Assembly (NCBI RefSeq): GCF_006970865.1
Contig: NZ_CP035503.1
Span: 3,485,001 to 3,549,000, forward strand
Length of the DNA: 64,000 bases
From: Rhodoferax sediminis
Lineage (GTDB): Bacteria; Pseudomonadota; Gammaproteobacteria; Burkholderiales; Burkholderiaceae_C
Reading direction: 5' to 3'
Below the pieces are notes generated by a model, which saw only the letters and a program-made list of their open reading frames with translations, was not told the origin of the DNA and did no database searches. Both the position numbers and the translations under genes were made by a program. Shown piece by piece: positions 27,384 through 35,557 of this stretch (positions within the stretch are counted from its first letter, which is position 1; every line of letters starts with the position of its first letter).

Positions 27384-27427
27384 TTGACAGGGCCATTTGA
27401 CAAATAGATAATGTCCGGACATTCGAA
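27384..27427 (+). promoter_or_regulatory. Rightward promoter with the same palindromic operator
   Basis: TTGACA (27384-27389), 17 bases, GATAAT (27407-27412). The palindrome AATGTCCGGACATT at 27410-27423 covers the end of the -10 and the expected start point near 27419. The surrounding 20 bases (ataatg...ttcgaa) are an exact inverted copy of 26621-26640. TGTCCGGACA has the GT-N4-AC form of many GntR/HutC operators, and a GntR/UTRA gene is in the operon. Confidence 0.78.
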
Positions 27428-27456
27428 TGTATCAACCCCCATTCCAAGAAAACACC

Positions 27457-27960
27457 ATGGACTCAACGACCGCCCCCGCACGCCACCGTTCAAGCCTCGG
27501 ACGCTACTTTGAAGACTTCATCGTCGACGATGTCTACGAGCATTTCCCCGGCAGGACGATTACCGACACGGACAACATTCAGTTCTCCCTACTGACCATG
27601 AACAACCACCCGATGCACTGCGACCACGCTTTCGCCGCCAAGAGCGAGTTCGGCAAGCCGCTTGTGAACAGCGGACTCACGCTTGCGATCGTTCTCGGCA
27701 TGACCGTCGCGGACGTGAGTGGTAAGGCCATCGCCAACTTGGGCTGGACCGACATTAAGCTCACCGCTCCCGTGCATCCTGGCGACACCATTTACGCGGA
27801 ATCCGAGGTACTCGAGAAACGCGAATCGAAGTCGCGTCCGACGCAGGGCATTGTCACTGTCCGCACCATTGGTAAAAAGTCCGATGGCGTCGTTTTCATG
27901 TCCTTCGTACGCTCCGTTCTTATTCCCAAGCGCGGCCACGGAGTGCAGGACATAGCCTGA
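27457..27960 (+). CDS. MaoC-family hydratase, itaconyl-CoA/mesaconyl-CoA hydratase-like
   Basis: A 167-aa single hot-dog domain. The start ATG 27457 gives a 38-base leader from the predicted start point; ATG 27427 is an alternative. The hydratase-2 motif is visible as SLLTMNNHPMHCDHAFAAKSEFGKPLVNSG, with the catalytic Asp/His pair of the family, followed by the VHPGDTIYAESEVLEKRESKSRPTQGIVTVRT block of mesaconyl-CoA-type MaoC proteins. In P. aeruginosa a MaoC protein (Ich) hydrates itaconyl-CoA to citramalyl-CoA beside homologues of the next genes. It is first in the rightward operon. Confidence 0.85.
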   Translation: MDSTTAPARHRSSLGRYFEDFIVDDVYEHFPGRTITDTDNIQFSLLTMNNHPMHCDHAFAAKSEFGKPLVNSGLTLAIVLGMTVADVSGKAIANLGWTDIKLTAPVHPGDTIYAESEVLEKRESKSRPTQGIVTVRTIGKKSDGVVFMSFVRSVLIPKRGHGVQDIA

Positions 27961-28115
27961 ACCGATCCACTCCGGGGACGAACGGGCGATGCCGGGCTGC
28001 GATCGCACCACACCGGTCATAGACAACCAAACCGTACCCCCTACGCCACTCACGCTCATCGCCAATATCCCCGTCATCTCACTCATGCCCCTATAGGAAC
28101 CGGAAAGGACTCGCT

Positions 28116-29555
28116 ATGACCCAAATGTCAATCCACGCCGATACAGCATCGGAAGCGGCGGCGCAAAGCGCGACCATCGCCGCCACGCTCGCAGCCTTTG
28201 CCGAGGGCCTGCGCCCCGAGACGATTCCCACTTCCGTGGTCGACCGCGCGAAGTACCTTATTCTCGACGCCGTCGGCATCGCGCATGCGTCCACCCGCTA
28301 CGAGTTCGCGCACCGCTCACTCTCTGCGGTCACCGAGCTGTCCGCCGGCGCCGGCGACACGCCGGTGATTGGACTGTCCGCCCGACTGCAGTTGCGCGAC
28401 GCAATGCTTATAAACGGCATCCTTGTGCACGGCCTCGACTACGACGACACGCACGTTCAAGGGGTCATACACTCGACCGCCGCCTGCTTCCCCACCGCGC
28501 TAGGAGTGGCGGCACATGCCCAGCTCAGTGGGAGAGACCTTCTCACAGCCTACGTGGTGGGCATGGAGGCGGGAACGCGCCTTGCCTCAGTAGCCAAGGG
28601 CGGCTTCCACCAGATCGGATTCCATCCTACGGGCCTCGTGGGCGCCTTCTCGGCCACGCTCGTCGCAGGTCGTCTGTTCGGCCTCAACGCCCAGCAACTG
28701 TCCATGGCGCAGGGGATCGCTCTAAGCACCGGCGCGGGCAGCCTTGAGTTCCTCAACGATGGCGCATGGACCAAGCGCATGCACCCTGGTTGGGCTGCGG
28801 GTGTCGGCTTCACCGCCGCAACCCTGGCGCGCCACGGTTTTGTCGGCCCTACGCAAGTCTACGAGGGCCGCTTCGGGCTCTTCGCGAGCCATCTGGGCCA
28901 GTACGCCAAAGACATTGACCTTTCGCTCGCGACCGCAGGGTTAGGCGAGGTCTGGGAGACCGCCAAGGTCGCGGTGAAGCCAATCCCCGCGTGCCATTTC
29001 ACGCACGCCTGCGCCGACGCAGCCGTCATCCTGCGCGACAAGTATGGCCTGACTGCCGCGGACATTCGCTCAGTGCGCGCGCTTGTGCCAAAGGAAGTCG
29101 TGAAGACTGTGTGCGAGCCCGTGGCCACCAAGAAACGCCCCCAGAACAGCTACGACGCGCAGTTCAGCATTCCCTACATCGTCGCTACGGCGCTCGCCCG
29201 CGGTAGCTTTGGCCTCGCCCACCTCGAGAGCGCGGCGCTCGGCGATGCCGAAGTGCTGGCCCTCGCGCAGCGAGTAGAGTCCGAGGTCGACCCAGACTCC
29301 CCGTTCCCTAAGTACTACTCCGGTGAGGTCATCGTCACCACGCACGACGGGCGCGAACTGCGTCATCGCGAGGAGATCAACCGCGGTGCCGCCGACCGCC
29401 CGCTGTCCGGCCCTGACATCGAGAAGAAGTTTATGGACAACATGCTGCTCGCCGGCTCTAGGAGCCGCGCCGAGCAGGTGCGCGACCTCGTCCTCAACAT
29501 GGACCAGTGCCTGCATGCCCGTGACCTCGCCGAGGGCCTGGCTGCCCGCCGCTGA
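28116..29555 (+). CDS. MmgE/PrpD family protein
   Basis: A 479-aa protein with GGAAAGGA before the ATG. The N-terminal all-alpha domain contains DAVGIAHAS, the conserved HGLDYDDTH near residue 110 and the FHPTGLVGAFSATLVAGRLFGL and WTKRMHPGWAAGVGFTAATLA segments. These match MmgE/PrpD proteins (2-methylcitrate dehydratase, cis-aconitate decarboxylase, epimerases). In pseudomonad itaconate clusters a PrpD-like protein is one of the accessory genes. The reaction here is not known; dehydration, isomerisation or decarboxylation of a dicarboxylic acid is likely. Confidence 0.88.
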   Translation: MTQMSIHADTASEAAAQSATIAATLAAFAEGLRPETIPTSVVDRAKYLILDAVGIAHASTRYEFAHRSLSAVTELSAGAGDTPVIGLSARLQLRDAMLINGILVHGLDYDDTHVQGVIHSTAACFPTALGVAAHAQLSGRDLLTAYVVGMEAGTRLASVAKGGFHQIGFHPTGLVGAFSATLVAGRLFGLNAQQLSMAQGIALSTGAGSLEFLNDGAWTKRMHPGWAAGVGFTAATLARHGFVGPTQVYEGRFGLFASHLGQYAKDIDLSLATAGLGEVWETAKVAVKPIPACHFTHACADAAVILRDKYGLTAADIRSVRALVPKEVVKTVCEPVATKKRPQNSYDAQFSIPYIVATALARGSFGLAHLESAALGDAEVLALAQRVESEVDPDSPFPKYYSGEVIVTTHDGRELRHREEINRGAADRPLSGPDIEKKFMDNMLLAGSRSRAEQVRDLVLNMDQCLHARDLAEGLAARR

Positions 29556-29593
29556 ACCCCTCCGCCCCATATAACGCAATAGAGGAAATGCCC

Positions 29594-30748
29594 ATGACGC
29601 CGGAACAACTAGAAAACGAACAGATGATCCTCGACTCGGTCGACAGATTTCTTGAGGCCGAGGTTCGCCCGCATGCGCACCGGCTTGAGGCCGCAGACCA
29701 GTACCCGCAAGAAATTGTGGACAGGATGAAGGAGTTGGGCCTGTTCGGCTGCATTATCGACCCCGAGTACGGCGGTTTCGGCCTGAGCACCACGACTTAC
29801 GCGAAGATCATAGAGCGCATGGCAGCGGTGTGGATGAGCGTCTCAGGCATCCTGAACTCGCACCTTATCATGGCAACAGCTGTGCAACGACACGGGACGG
29901 ATGCACAAAAACGGCACTACCTGCCAAAATTCGCCACCGGCGAGTTGCGCGGCGGCGTGGGCCTGACCGAGCCTGACGCGGGCACCGATCTTCAGGCAAT
30001 CCGCACCGTGGCCGTGCGCGATGGAGACCACTATGTTGTAAACGGCGCGAAGACGTGGATCACCAACAGCATGTATGGCAACACCATCGCGCTGCTAGTG
30101 AAAACTGACCCGCACGCGCAACCGCGCCACAAGGGTATGAGCCTGTTCATTGCCGAAAAGGGGCCGGGTTTCAAGGTTGCGAGGAAGCTGGAGAAGCTGG
30201 GCTACCGAGGCATCGACACCTGCGAGCTTGTGTTCGAGGACTATCGAATCCCCGCTGACCGACTGATCGGCGGCGTCGAGGGCAAAGGCTTGCAGCAGGT
30301 GCTCAGCGGCCTCGAACTTGGACGCATCAACGTAGCAGCGCGTGGCGTGGGCGTGGCACGTGCGGCGCTGCAGGACGCTGTCGCATATTCACAGACGAGG
30401 AAGACTTTCGGAAAGCCCATTTGCGAGCATCAGGCCATCCAGCTCAAGCTCGGCGAAATGGCTACCCGGGTGGAAGCCTCGCGACTACTGGTGGAGTCGG
30501 CCGCTAGCGCTTATGACCGTGGCGATCGTTGCGACATGGAGGCTGGCATGGCCAAGTATTTCGCCACCGAATCGGCGATGGAAAACGCGCTTGAGTGCAT
30601 GCGCATCCACGGCGGCTATGGCTACTCGAAAGAATACAACGTCGAGCGTTACTTCCGCGACGCGCCCCTGTTACTCATCGGCGAAGGCACCAATGAGATG
30701 CAGCGGATCATCATCGCCAAGCAACTGATCGAACGGAATCCATCATGA
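29594..30748 (+). CDS. Acyl-CoA dehydrogenase
   Basis: A 384-aa FAD enzyme of the short-chain/glutaryl-CoA-like type. ATG 29594 is chosen since GAGGA at 29582-29586 is seven bases before it; ATG 29588 is closer. FAD/substrate motifs are GGVGLTEPDAGTDLQAIRTVAV and WITNSMYGNTIALLVKT; near the C-terminus are MRIHGGYGYSKEYNVERYFRD and the catalytic Glu region LIGEGTNEMQRIIIAKQLI. Its stop overlaps the next start (ATGA). In this gene set it may oxidise a saturated analogue (for example methylsuccinyl-CoA) to itaconyl- or mesaconyl-CoA; this is inference. Confidence 0.92.
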   Translation: MTPEQLENEQMILDSVDRFLEAEVRPHAHRLEAADQYPQEIVDRMKELGLFGCIIDPEYGGFGLSTTTYAKIIERMAAVWMSVSGILNSHLIMATAVQRHGTDAQKRHYLPKFATGELRGGVGLTEPDAGTDLQAIRTVAVRDGDHYVVNGAKTWITNSMYGNTIALLVKTDPHAQPRHKGMSLFIAEKGPGFKVARKLEKLGYRGIDTCELVFEDYRIPADRLIGGVEGKGLQQVLSGLELGRINVAARGVGVARAALQDAVAYSQTRKTFGKPICEHQAIQLKLGEMATRVEASRLLVESAASAYDRGDRCDMEAGMAKYFATESAMENALECMRIHGGYGYSKEYNVERYFRDAPLLLIGEGTNEMQRIIIAKQLIERNPS

Positions 30749-31935
30749 GCCTGCCACTTACCGGCGTTCGCATCATTGCTGTCGAGCAGTACGGTGCGGG
30801 CCCATTCGGCACGCAACACCTCGCGGACATGGGCGCTGAAATCATCAAGATCGAGAATCCGGCCGAGGGTGGGGACGTGGGTCGACTGGTCGGTCCGCAC
30901 TACTTTGGTCCAGGCGATAGTCACTTCTTCGAGGCCTTTAATCGCAACAAGAAGAGCCTGACGCTCAATCTCAAGCACCCCGAGAGCCGGGCCGTGTTCA
31001 TCGACCTAGTGAAAAGCGCCGACGCCACCTTTGATAATCTGCGCGGCGACCTCGCGGGCAAGCTAGGCCTGACCTACGCAGATCTTGGCGTGCACAATCC
31101 GCGCATCGTCTGTGGGCATCTCTCGGCCTACGGGCGAACCGGCCCGCGCGCCGCATGGCCTGGTTACGACTACCTCATGCAGGCCGAGGCTGGTTACCTT
31201 TCCGTCACTGGTGAACCCGACGGCCCGCCCGCACGTTTCGGGCTGTCCATCGTCGACTTGATGACCGGCGTCACGGCGGTGACGGGGCTGCTAGCTGGCA
31301 TCATCGACGCGCGGGCCAATGGCAAAGGGCGCGACATTGACGTGAGCCTATTTGACGTTGCGCTCACCAACCTGAACTACGTGGCGGCCTGGTACCTCAA
31401 CGACGGTGTGCAGGTCAAGCGCGAGCCGCGCTCGGCGCACCCTTCCCTTACACCCAGTCAACTTTACCGAACGCAGGACGGCTGGCTTTTCGTAATGTGT
31501 AACAAAGAGAAGTTCTGGCCCCTGCTCACAAAGGCGATTGGCAAACCCGAGTGGGCGACGCACCCCGACTATGCGAACTACAAGGCGCGCTTAACCAACC
31601 GCGAACAGCTCACGCGCGAGCTTGACGCGGTTCTGGGCACGGCAACCACCGTCCAATGGCTAGAGCGGCTGTCTGGCATTGTGCCGGTGGCCCCAGTCTA
31701 CGACGTGGCCCAGGCCCTTGACAGTCCGTTTGTACGCGAGCAGGGCTGCATCATGGAAGCCCCGCACCCCGCGCGCGGGATGATACGGACACTCGCCGCG
31801 CCGATCCACTGCCCCGGCGAGACGGCGAAGATCGGCATAGCGCCGACGCTCGGAGAACACACGAGGGAGCTTCTGCGCGGGCTAGGTTACGATGAAGATC
31901 GAATCAATCATCTAGCCGAATCCGGAGCCCTCTGA
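30745..31935 (+). CDS. Class III CoA-transferase (CaiB/BaiF), itaconate CoA-transferase-like
   Basis: A 396-aa family III CoA-transferase. The start MSLPLTGVRIIAVEQYGAGPFGTQHLADMGAEIIKIENP is typical. The catalytic Asp is in SIVDLMTG at about residue 171. Also present are NRNKKSLTLNLKHPE, the family's CoA-contact loop, and GYDYLMQAEAGYLSVTGEPDGPP. The partner itaconate CoA-transferase of pseudomonads (Ict) belongs to this family and moves CoA from succinyl-CoA to itaconate. It would supply CoA esters to the hydratase and dehydrogenase of the operon. Confidence 0.9.
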   Translation: MSLPLTGVRIIAVEQYGAGPFGTQHLADMGAEIIKIENPAEGGDVGRLVGPHYFGPGDSHFFEAFNRNKKSLTLNLKHPESRAVFIDLVKSADATFDNLRGDLAGKLGLTYADLGVHNPRIVCGHLSAYGRTGPRAAWPGYDYLMQAEAGYLSVTGEPDGPPARFGLSIVDLMTGVTAVTGLLAGIIDARANGKGRDIDVSLFDVALTNLNYVAAWYLNDGVQVKREPRSAHPSLTPSQLYRTQDGWLFVMCNKEKFWPLLTKAIGKPEWATHPDYANYKARLTNREQLTRELDAVLGTATTVQWLERLSGIVPVAPVYDVAQALDSPFVREQGCIMEAPHPARGMIRTLAAPIHCPGETAKIGIAPTLGEHTRELLRGLGYDEDRINHLAESGAL

Positions 31936-31937
31936 AC

Positions 31938-32701
31938 GTGCAATCCCGCTCTCCCCTGCTCGCGCATCAACCTCAGTATGTCTTGGTTGCGCAACGCCTC
32001 ATCGAAGATGTCACCAGTGGCCGCTATCCTGTAGGGAGCCTCCTGCCCACCGAGTTTGATTTATGCACGCAGTTCGGTGTGAGCCGCCATACGGTACGTG
32101 AGGCGATCCGCCGACTGCTGGATCGGGGATTGGTCACTCGTCAGCGCGGGATCGGCACGACCGTGAAAGCAAACCGGGTGGAGACCCGCTATGTTCAGAC
32201 CACCGCGAAGATCGCGGACCTGCCGCGCTACGTCGAAGACACACTACTTGTCACCACGCAGGCCGAGGAGGTGATCGCGGATGAGGTGCTCGCTGAGCTG
32301 TTGAAGTGCCCGCCCGGGCAGCGCTGGATGAAGGTGACGGGTTTTCGCCATGTCAACAAGGGCAAACTTCCAATGGCGCTCACCGATATCTACATCAACG
32401 CGGCCTACGGGGGATCCGTAAACTCATCGGCACGATGAAGGTGCCTGTCTACACGCTGATCGAGAGGCAGTACAGCTTGACCATCGTTGAGGTGCAGCAG
32501 GAGATCAGCGCCACCATCATTGGCCACGCCGATGCCATACGCCTGAGCGTCAAGCCTGACTCGGCAGGCCTCGTTGTCACGCGTCGGTACCTTAGTGACA
32601 ATGACCGCACCATTGAGGTGGCCGTAAACCTGCACCCGGCCGACCGTTTTTCTTACTCGATGTCGATGCGCCTCCAGATGCCGGCCGATGCCGATGCGTA
32701 G
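31938..32701 (+). pseudogene. GntR-family regulator (HutC/UTRA type), single-base frameshift
   Basis: The first frame, 31938-32438, gives a winged helix (LVAQRLIEDVTSGRYPVGSLLPTEFDLCTQFGVSRHTVREAIRRLLDRGLV) and the first half of the UTRA effector domain up to DIYINAAYGG. The other half (IRKLIGTMKVPVYTLIERQYSLTIVEVQQEIS... to 32701) follows in the -1 frame. Adding one base in the run of five G at 32409-32413 restores a normal ~254-aa protein. So either the regulator is truncated inside UTRA or the base is a sequencing/assembly error. If intact it is the likely repressor for both promoters bearing AATGTCCGGACATT. The 5' end lies two bases after the CoA-transferase stop. Confidence 0.85.
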
Positions 32702-33917
32702 TTCGCTGTTTCCGCTGGCCGTGACGCTCGCGGTGCAGGTTCTTGTGTCGATGGCGGTAGTGACGGTGCCCGTGCTTGCACCGGCCGTGGCAGCTGAGAC
32801 CGGCGCTTCAGCCAGCCACGTTGGTATCTTCATTGCAATGGTGTACGGCGCCAGCATGGTTGCGAGCCTCGTGTCCGGCCCGCTCGTACAGCGTTTCGGA
32901 GCCATCCGCCTGAGCCAGGCCTGCCTAGTGGTCTGCGCGGTCGGGCTGGCCTGTGTGGCGACGGCGGTGCCCACCCTGTTCGTTGTTGGCGCCATCTTTC
33001 TTGGCATGGGCTATGGCCCGGTCACCCCGGCTAGTTCGCATATCCTCGCCAAGAGTACGCCGCGGGAGAGAATGTCGTTTATTTTTTCGCTCAAGCAGAC
33101 CGGCGTGCCGATTGGTGGTGCGCTGGCCGGTGCGCTGGTGCCGGCGCTGGTGTTGTGGGGCGGCTGGCGCGCAGCCGCGCTCGCGGTGGCCGGGGCTTGT
33201 CTGGCCACCTCCATCTCCGCCCAGCCCCTGCGAGAGGCGCTCGACACCGACCGCGACCCTGATCGGCCGTTAGTGATTGCCAGCCTCGCGGGGCCACTGC
33301 GCTACACATTGCGCGACCCGGTGCTGCGACGCTTGGCCTTCTGTTCGTTCTTCTTCGCGGCGCTGCAACTGTGCCTCATCACCTTCCTCGTGACGTACCT
33401 CACGCTGAACGTCGGCATCTCGCTGGTTGCTGCAGGACTCATGCTCGCTTCCGCGCAAGCCGGCGGCGCGGTCGGGCGCATCGGGTGGGGCATGATCGCA
33501 GATCACTGGGGCCGGCCCGTGCGTCTACTCGGTCTCCTTGCCATTGCCATGGGAGCGGCTGCCGTTGCGACGGGGCGTTTCACGCCGCAGTGGCCGGCCG
33601 TTTCAGTTGCCTTGGTGTGCGCGGCCTTCGGTGCCACCGCAATCGGCTGGAACGGCGTCTACCTTGCGCAGGTGGCACGGCTCGCCCCTCCTGGCAAGGC
33701 TGGTGACGCCACCGGCGGAGCCCTGGTATTTACTTACGCAGGCGTCCTGTTCGGGCCGCCGGCATTCACGTTTCTCATCGGAGGGGGCATAAGCTTTGCG
33801 TCGGCGTTCGTGGTGCTCGCCGTGCCGGCGGTTGCCTGCGGGCTGTGGCTGTTTTGGCGAGACGGGAATCAAAACGAGCCCGAGCGCGGTGCGCCCGGCA
33901 AACTGGAGAATAGATGA
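32688..33917 (+). CDS. MFS transporter
   Basis: A 409-aa inner-membrane protein with about twelve hydrophobic segments. The MFS loop 2-3 signature is changed but recognisable (SGPLVQRFGAIRLSQA). Further marks are GMGYGPVTPASSHILAKSTPRERMSFIFSLKQTGVPIGGALAGALVP and, in the second half, GRIGWGMIADHWGRPVR. It starts inside the end of the GntR frame (14-base overlap). It likely moves the acid substrate or a product; TRAP transporters have this place in pseudomonad itaconate clusters. Confidence 0.9.
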   Translation: MPMRSSLFPLAVTLAVQVLVSMAVVTVPVLAPAVAAETGASASHVGIFIAMVYGASMVASLVSGPLVQRFGAIRLSQACLVVCAVGLACVATAVPTLFVVGAIFLGMGYGPVTPASSHILAKSTPRERMSFIFSLKQTGVPIGGALAGALVPALVLWGGWRAAALAVAGACLATSISAQPLREALDTDRDPDRPLVIASLAGPLRYTLRDPVLRRLAFCSFFFAALQLCLITFLVTYLTLNVGISLVAAGLMLASAQAGGAVGRIGWGMIADHWGRPVRLLGLLAIAMGAAAVATGRFTPQWPAVSVALVCAAFGATAIGWNGVYLAQVARLAPPGKAGDATGGALVFTYAGVLFGPPAFTFLIGGGISFASAFVVLAVPAVACGLWLFWRDGNQNEPERGAPGKLENR

Positions 33918-34723
33918 TGGAGCGGTCTTACTTGTTCGTGCCGGGCAACCGGCCGGAGCGATTCGACAAGGCGTATGGTGCCGGAGCGCACGCGGTGATA
34001 GTGGACTTGGAGGATGCGGTTGGCCCGGCCGACAAGGCCACCGCGCGGGCCGCGGCGCGAGCCTGGCTCACGGCGGAAAAGCCGGTGTGGCTGCGCATTA
34101 ACGGCCCCGAAAGCGAATGGTTCACCAGCGACCTCGACATTTTGGCTCTCGCTGGTGTGAAGGGCGTGATGCTTCCAAAGGCTGAGGACACGGCGGCCAT
34201 CGCTGAAATCCGAGGGCGCCTGGGCGCGGGCGCGCGCATCATTCCACTCATCGAGTCGGCGCTAGGCCTGTGGCGGGCTGAAGCTATCGTTTGCGCAGAA
34301 GGCGTCGAGCGCCTCGCCTTTGGGTCCTTCGACTTCCAGCTGGACACCGGAATTGCCGGTGAGCGGGAGGAACTTCTCTTTGCCCGCTCCCAGCTCGTGC
34401 TCGTCTCGCGGGTGGCGGGTCGCCTCGCACCGGTAGATGGCGTGACCGTCGCCCTAGACGACGAGGCCGAACTGCGCGAGGATGTGGAGCGCGCGCGACG
34501 CCTTGGTTTCGGGGGCAAGCTCTGCATTCACCCGAAGCAGGTGGCGGCCGTGAACGCAGGCTTTCGTGCCCCCGACGCGGACGTCGCGTGGGCGCGTCGC
34601 GTTCTCGAGGCGGCAGATGCAGCGGCCGATAACGCGGTTCGCCTGGACGGCAAGCTTATCGACCGGCCGATCATAGATCGGGCGCGTGCAATCCTCGCCG
34701 ATGCCGAGGGGCCGCGATCATGA
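33914..34723 (+). CDS. CitE-like CoA ester lyase, citramalyl-CoA/malyl-CoA lyase type
   Basis: A 269-aa TIM-barrel enzyme of the HpcH/HpaI (CitE) family. The start MMERSYLFVPGNRPERFDKAYGAGAHAVIVDLEDAVGPADK is diagnostic, with the Mg-binding acidic residues in DLEDAV, the AFGSFDFQLDTGIAG segment and GKLCIHPKQVAAVNAGF. Such enzymes cleave citramalyl-CoA to acetyl-CoA and pyruvate, or methylmalyl-CoA to propionyl-CoA and glyoxylate. Here it would be the last catabolic step. Start and stop overlap both neighbours by four bases. Confidence 0.9.
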   Translation: MMERSYLFVPGNRPERFDKAYGAGAHAVIVDLEDAVGPADKATARAAARAWLTAEKPVWLRINGPESEWFTSDLDILALAGVKGVMLPKAEDTAAIAEIRGRLGAGARIIPLIESALGLWRAEAIVCAEGVERLAFGSFDFQLDTGIAGEREELLFARSQLVLVSRVAGRLAPVDGVTVALDDEAELREDVERARRLGFGGKLCIHPKQVAAVNAGFRAPDADVAWARRVLEAADAAADNAVRLDGKLIDRPIIDRARAILADAEGPRS

Positions 34724-35418
34724 CCACTCTGCCGAAGGAAGTCATCGTCGATGAGATTGAGCTGCTGCGACGGCTAGTGCCACTTGCCGGTGCCCGCGTG
34801 GTGGAGCTCGGATGTGGCAACGCGGCCCTCGCGCGGCGTCTGCTGGAGCAACAGCTTGTCACCTCGGTGATGGCGTTTGAAGTCGACGAGGTACAGCACT
34901 CGCGAAACTTGACTGATCCGCATCTAGGTGGCCTTCACTTCATGGTGGGCGGGGCCGAAGATATTCCTTTGCCAGACGCTTCCTGCGATGTCGTGATCAT
35001 GCTGAAGTCGCTACACCACGTGCCCATATCAAGGCTGGACGCGGCGTTTGGGGAAATTCGACGCGTGCTGGTTCCTGGCGGTTATCTGTACGTCTCCGAG
35101 CCCGTATACGCAGGGGATTTCAACGAGATCGTGCGCCTTTTCCACGATGAAGGCAGCGTCCGTGCGGCAGCCTACGACGCGCTGCGACGCGCCGCCGCCG
35201 CAGGATTGCTCACCCATGTTGAGGAAACGGTGTTCAATACGCCGCTAGCATTCCGTGACTTCGACGATTTTGTTGACAGGATTGTTCACCCGACGCACTC
35301 CACTCTCACCCTCGAGGGTGCAACACTTGTCGAGGTCCGCCGCCGCTTTGATCGCTTCTTAACGCCGGAAGGCGCTCGTTTCGTGCGAGAGATGCGCGTA
35401 AATTTGTTGCGGAAGTGA
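34720..35418 (+). CDS. Class I SAM-dependent methyltransferase
   Basis: A 232-aa Rossmann-fold methyltransferase (Methyltransf_11 type). Motif I VVELGCGNAALARRLLEQ is near residue 27; then AEDIPLPDASCDVVIMLKSLHHVP (motifs II-III) and EIRRVLVPGGYLYVSEPVY. Its start overlaps the lyase stop (ATGA), so it belongs to the operon, although a methyltransferase is not part of known itaconate pathways. It might detoxify an acid by esterification or act on the starting compound. Substrate unknown. Confidence 0.85.
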   Translation: MTTLPKEVIVDEIELLRRLVPLAGARVVELGCGNAALARRLLEQQLVTSVMAFEVDEVQHSRNLTDPHLGGLHFMVGGAEDIPLPDASCDVVIMLKSLHHVPISRLDAAFGEIRRVLVPGGYLYVSEPVYAGDFNEIVRLFHDEGSVRAAAYDALRRAAAAGLLTHVEETVFNTPLAFRDFDDFVDRIVHPTHSTLTLEGATLVEVRRRFDRFLTPEGARFVREMRVNLLRK

Positions 35419-35557
35419 TCAAAGGCAATAAGGAATAGCTCCGCGAATCTGAGCCGGTGAGACAAAACAGACACCGTACACAAAATTAGCCCCCCTGCGT
35501 TACGCTTGAATGAGGGTAGTTTCAATTTTCTGACGAGGACAATCGGTCAGGCAACGA

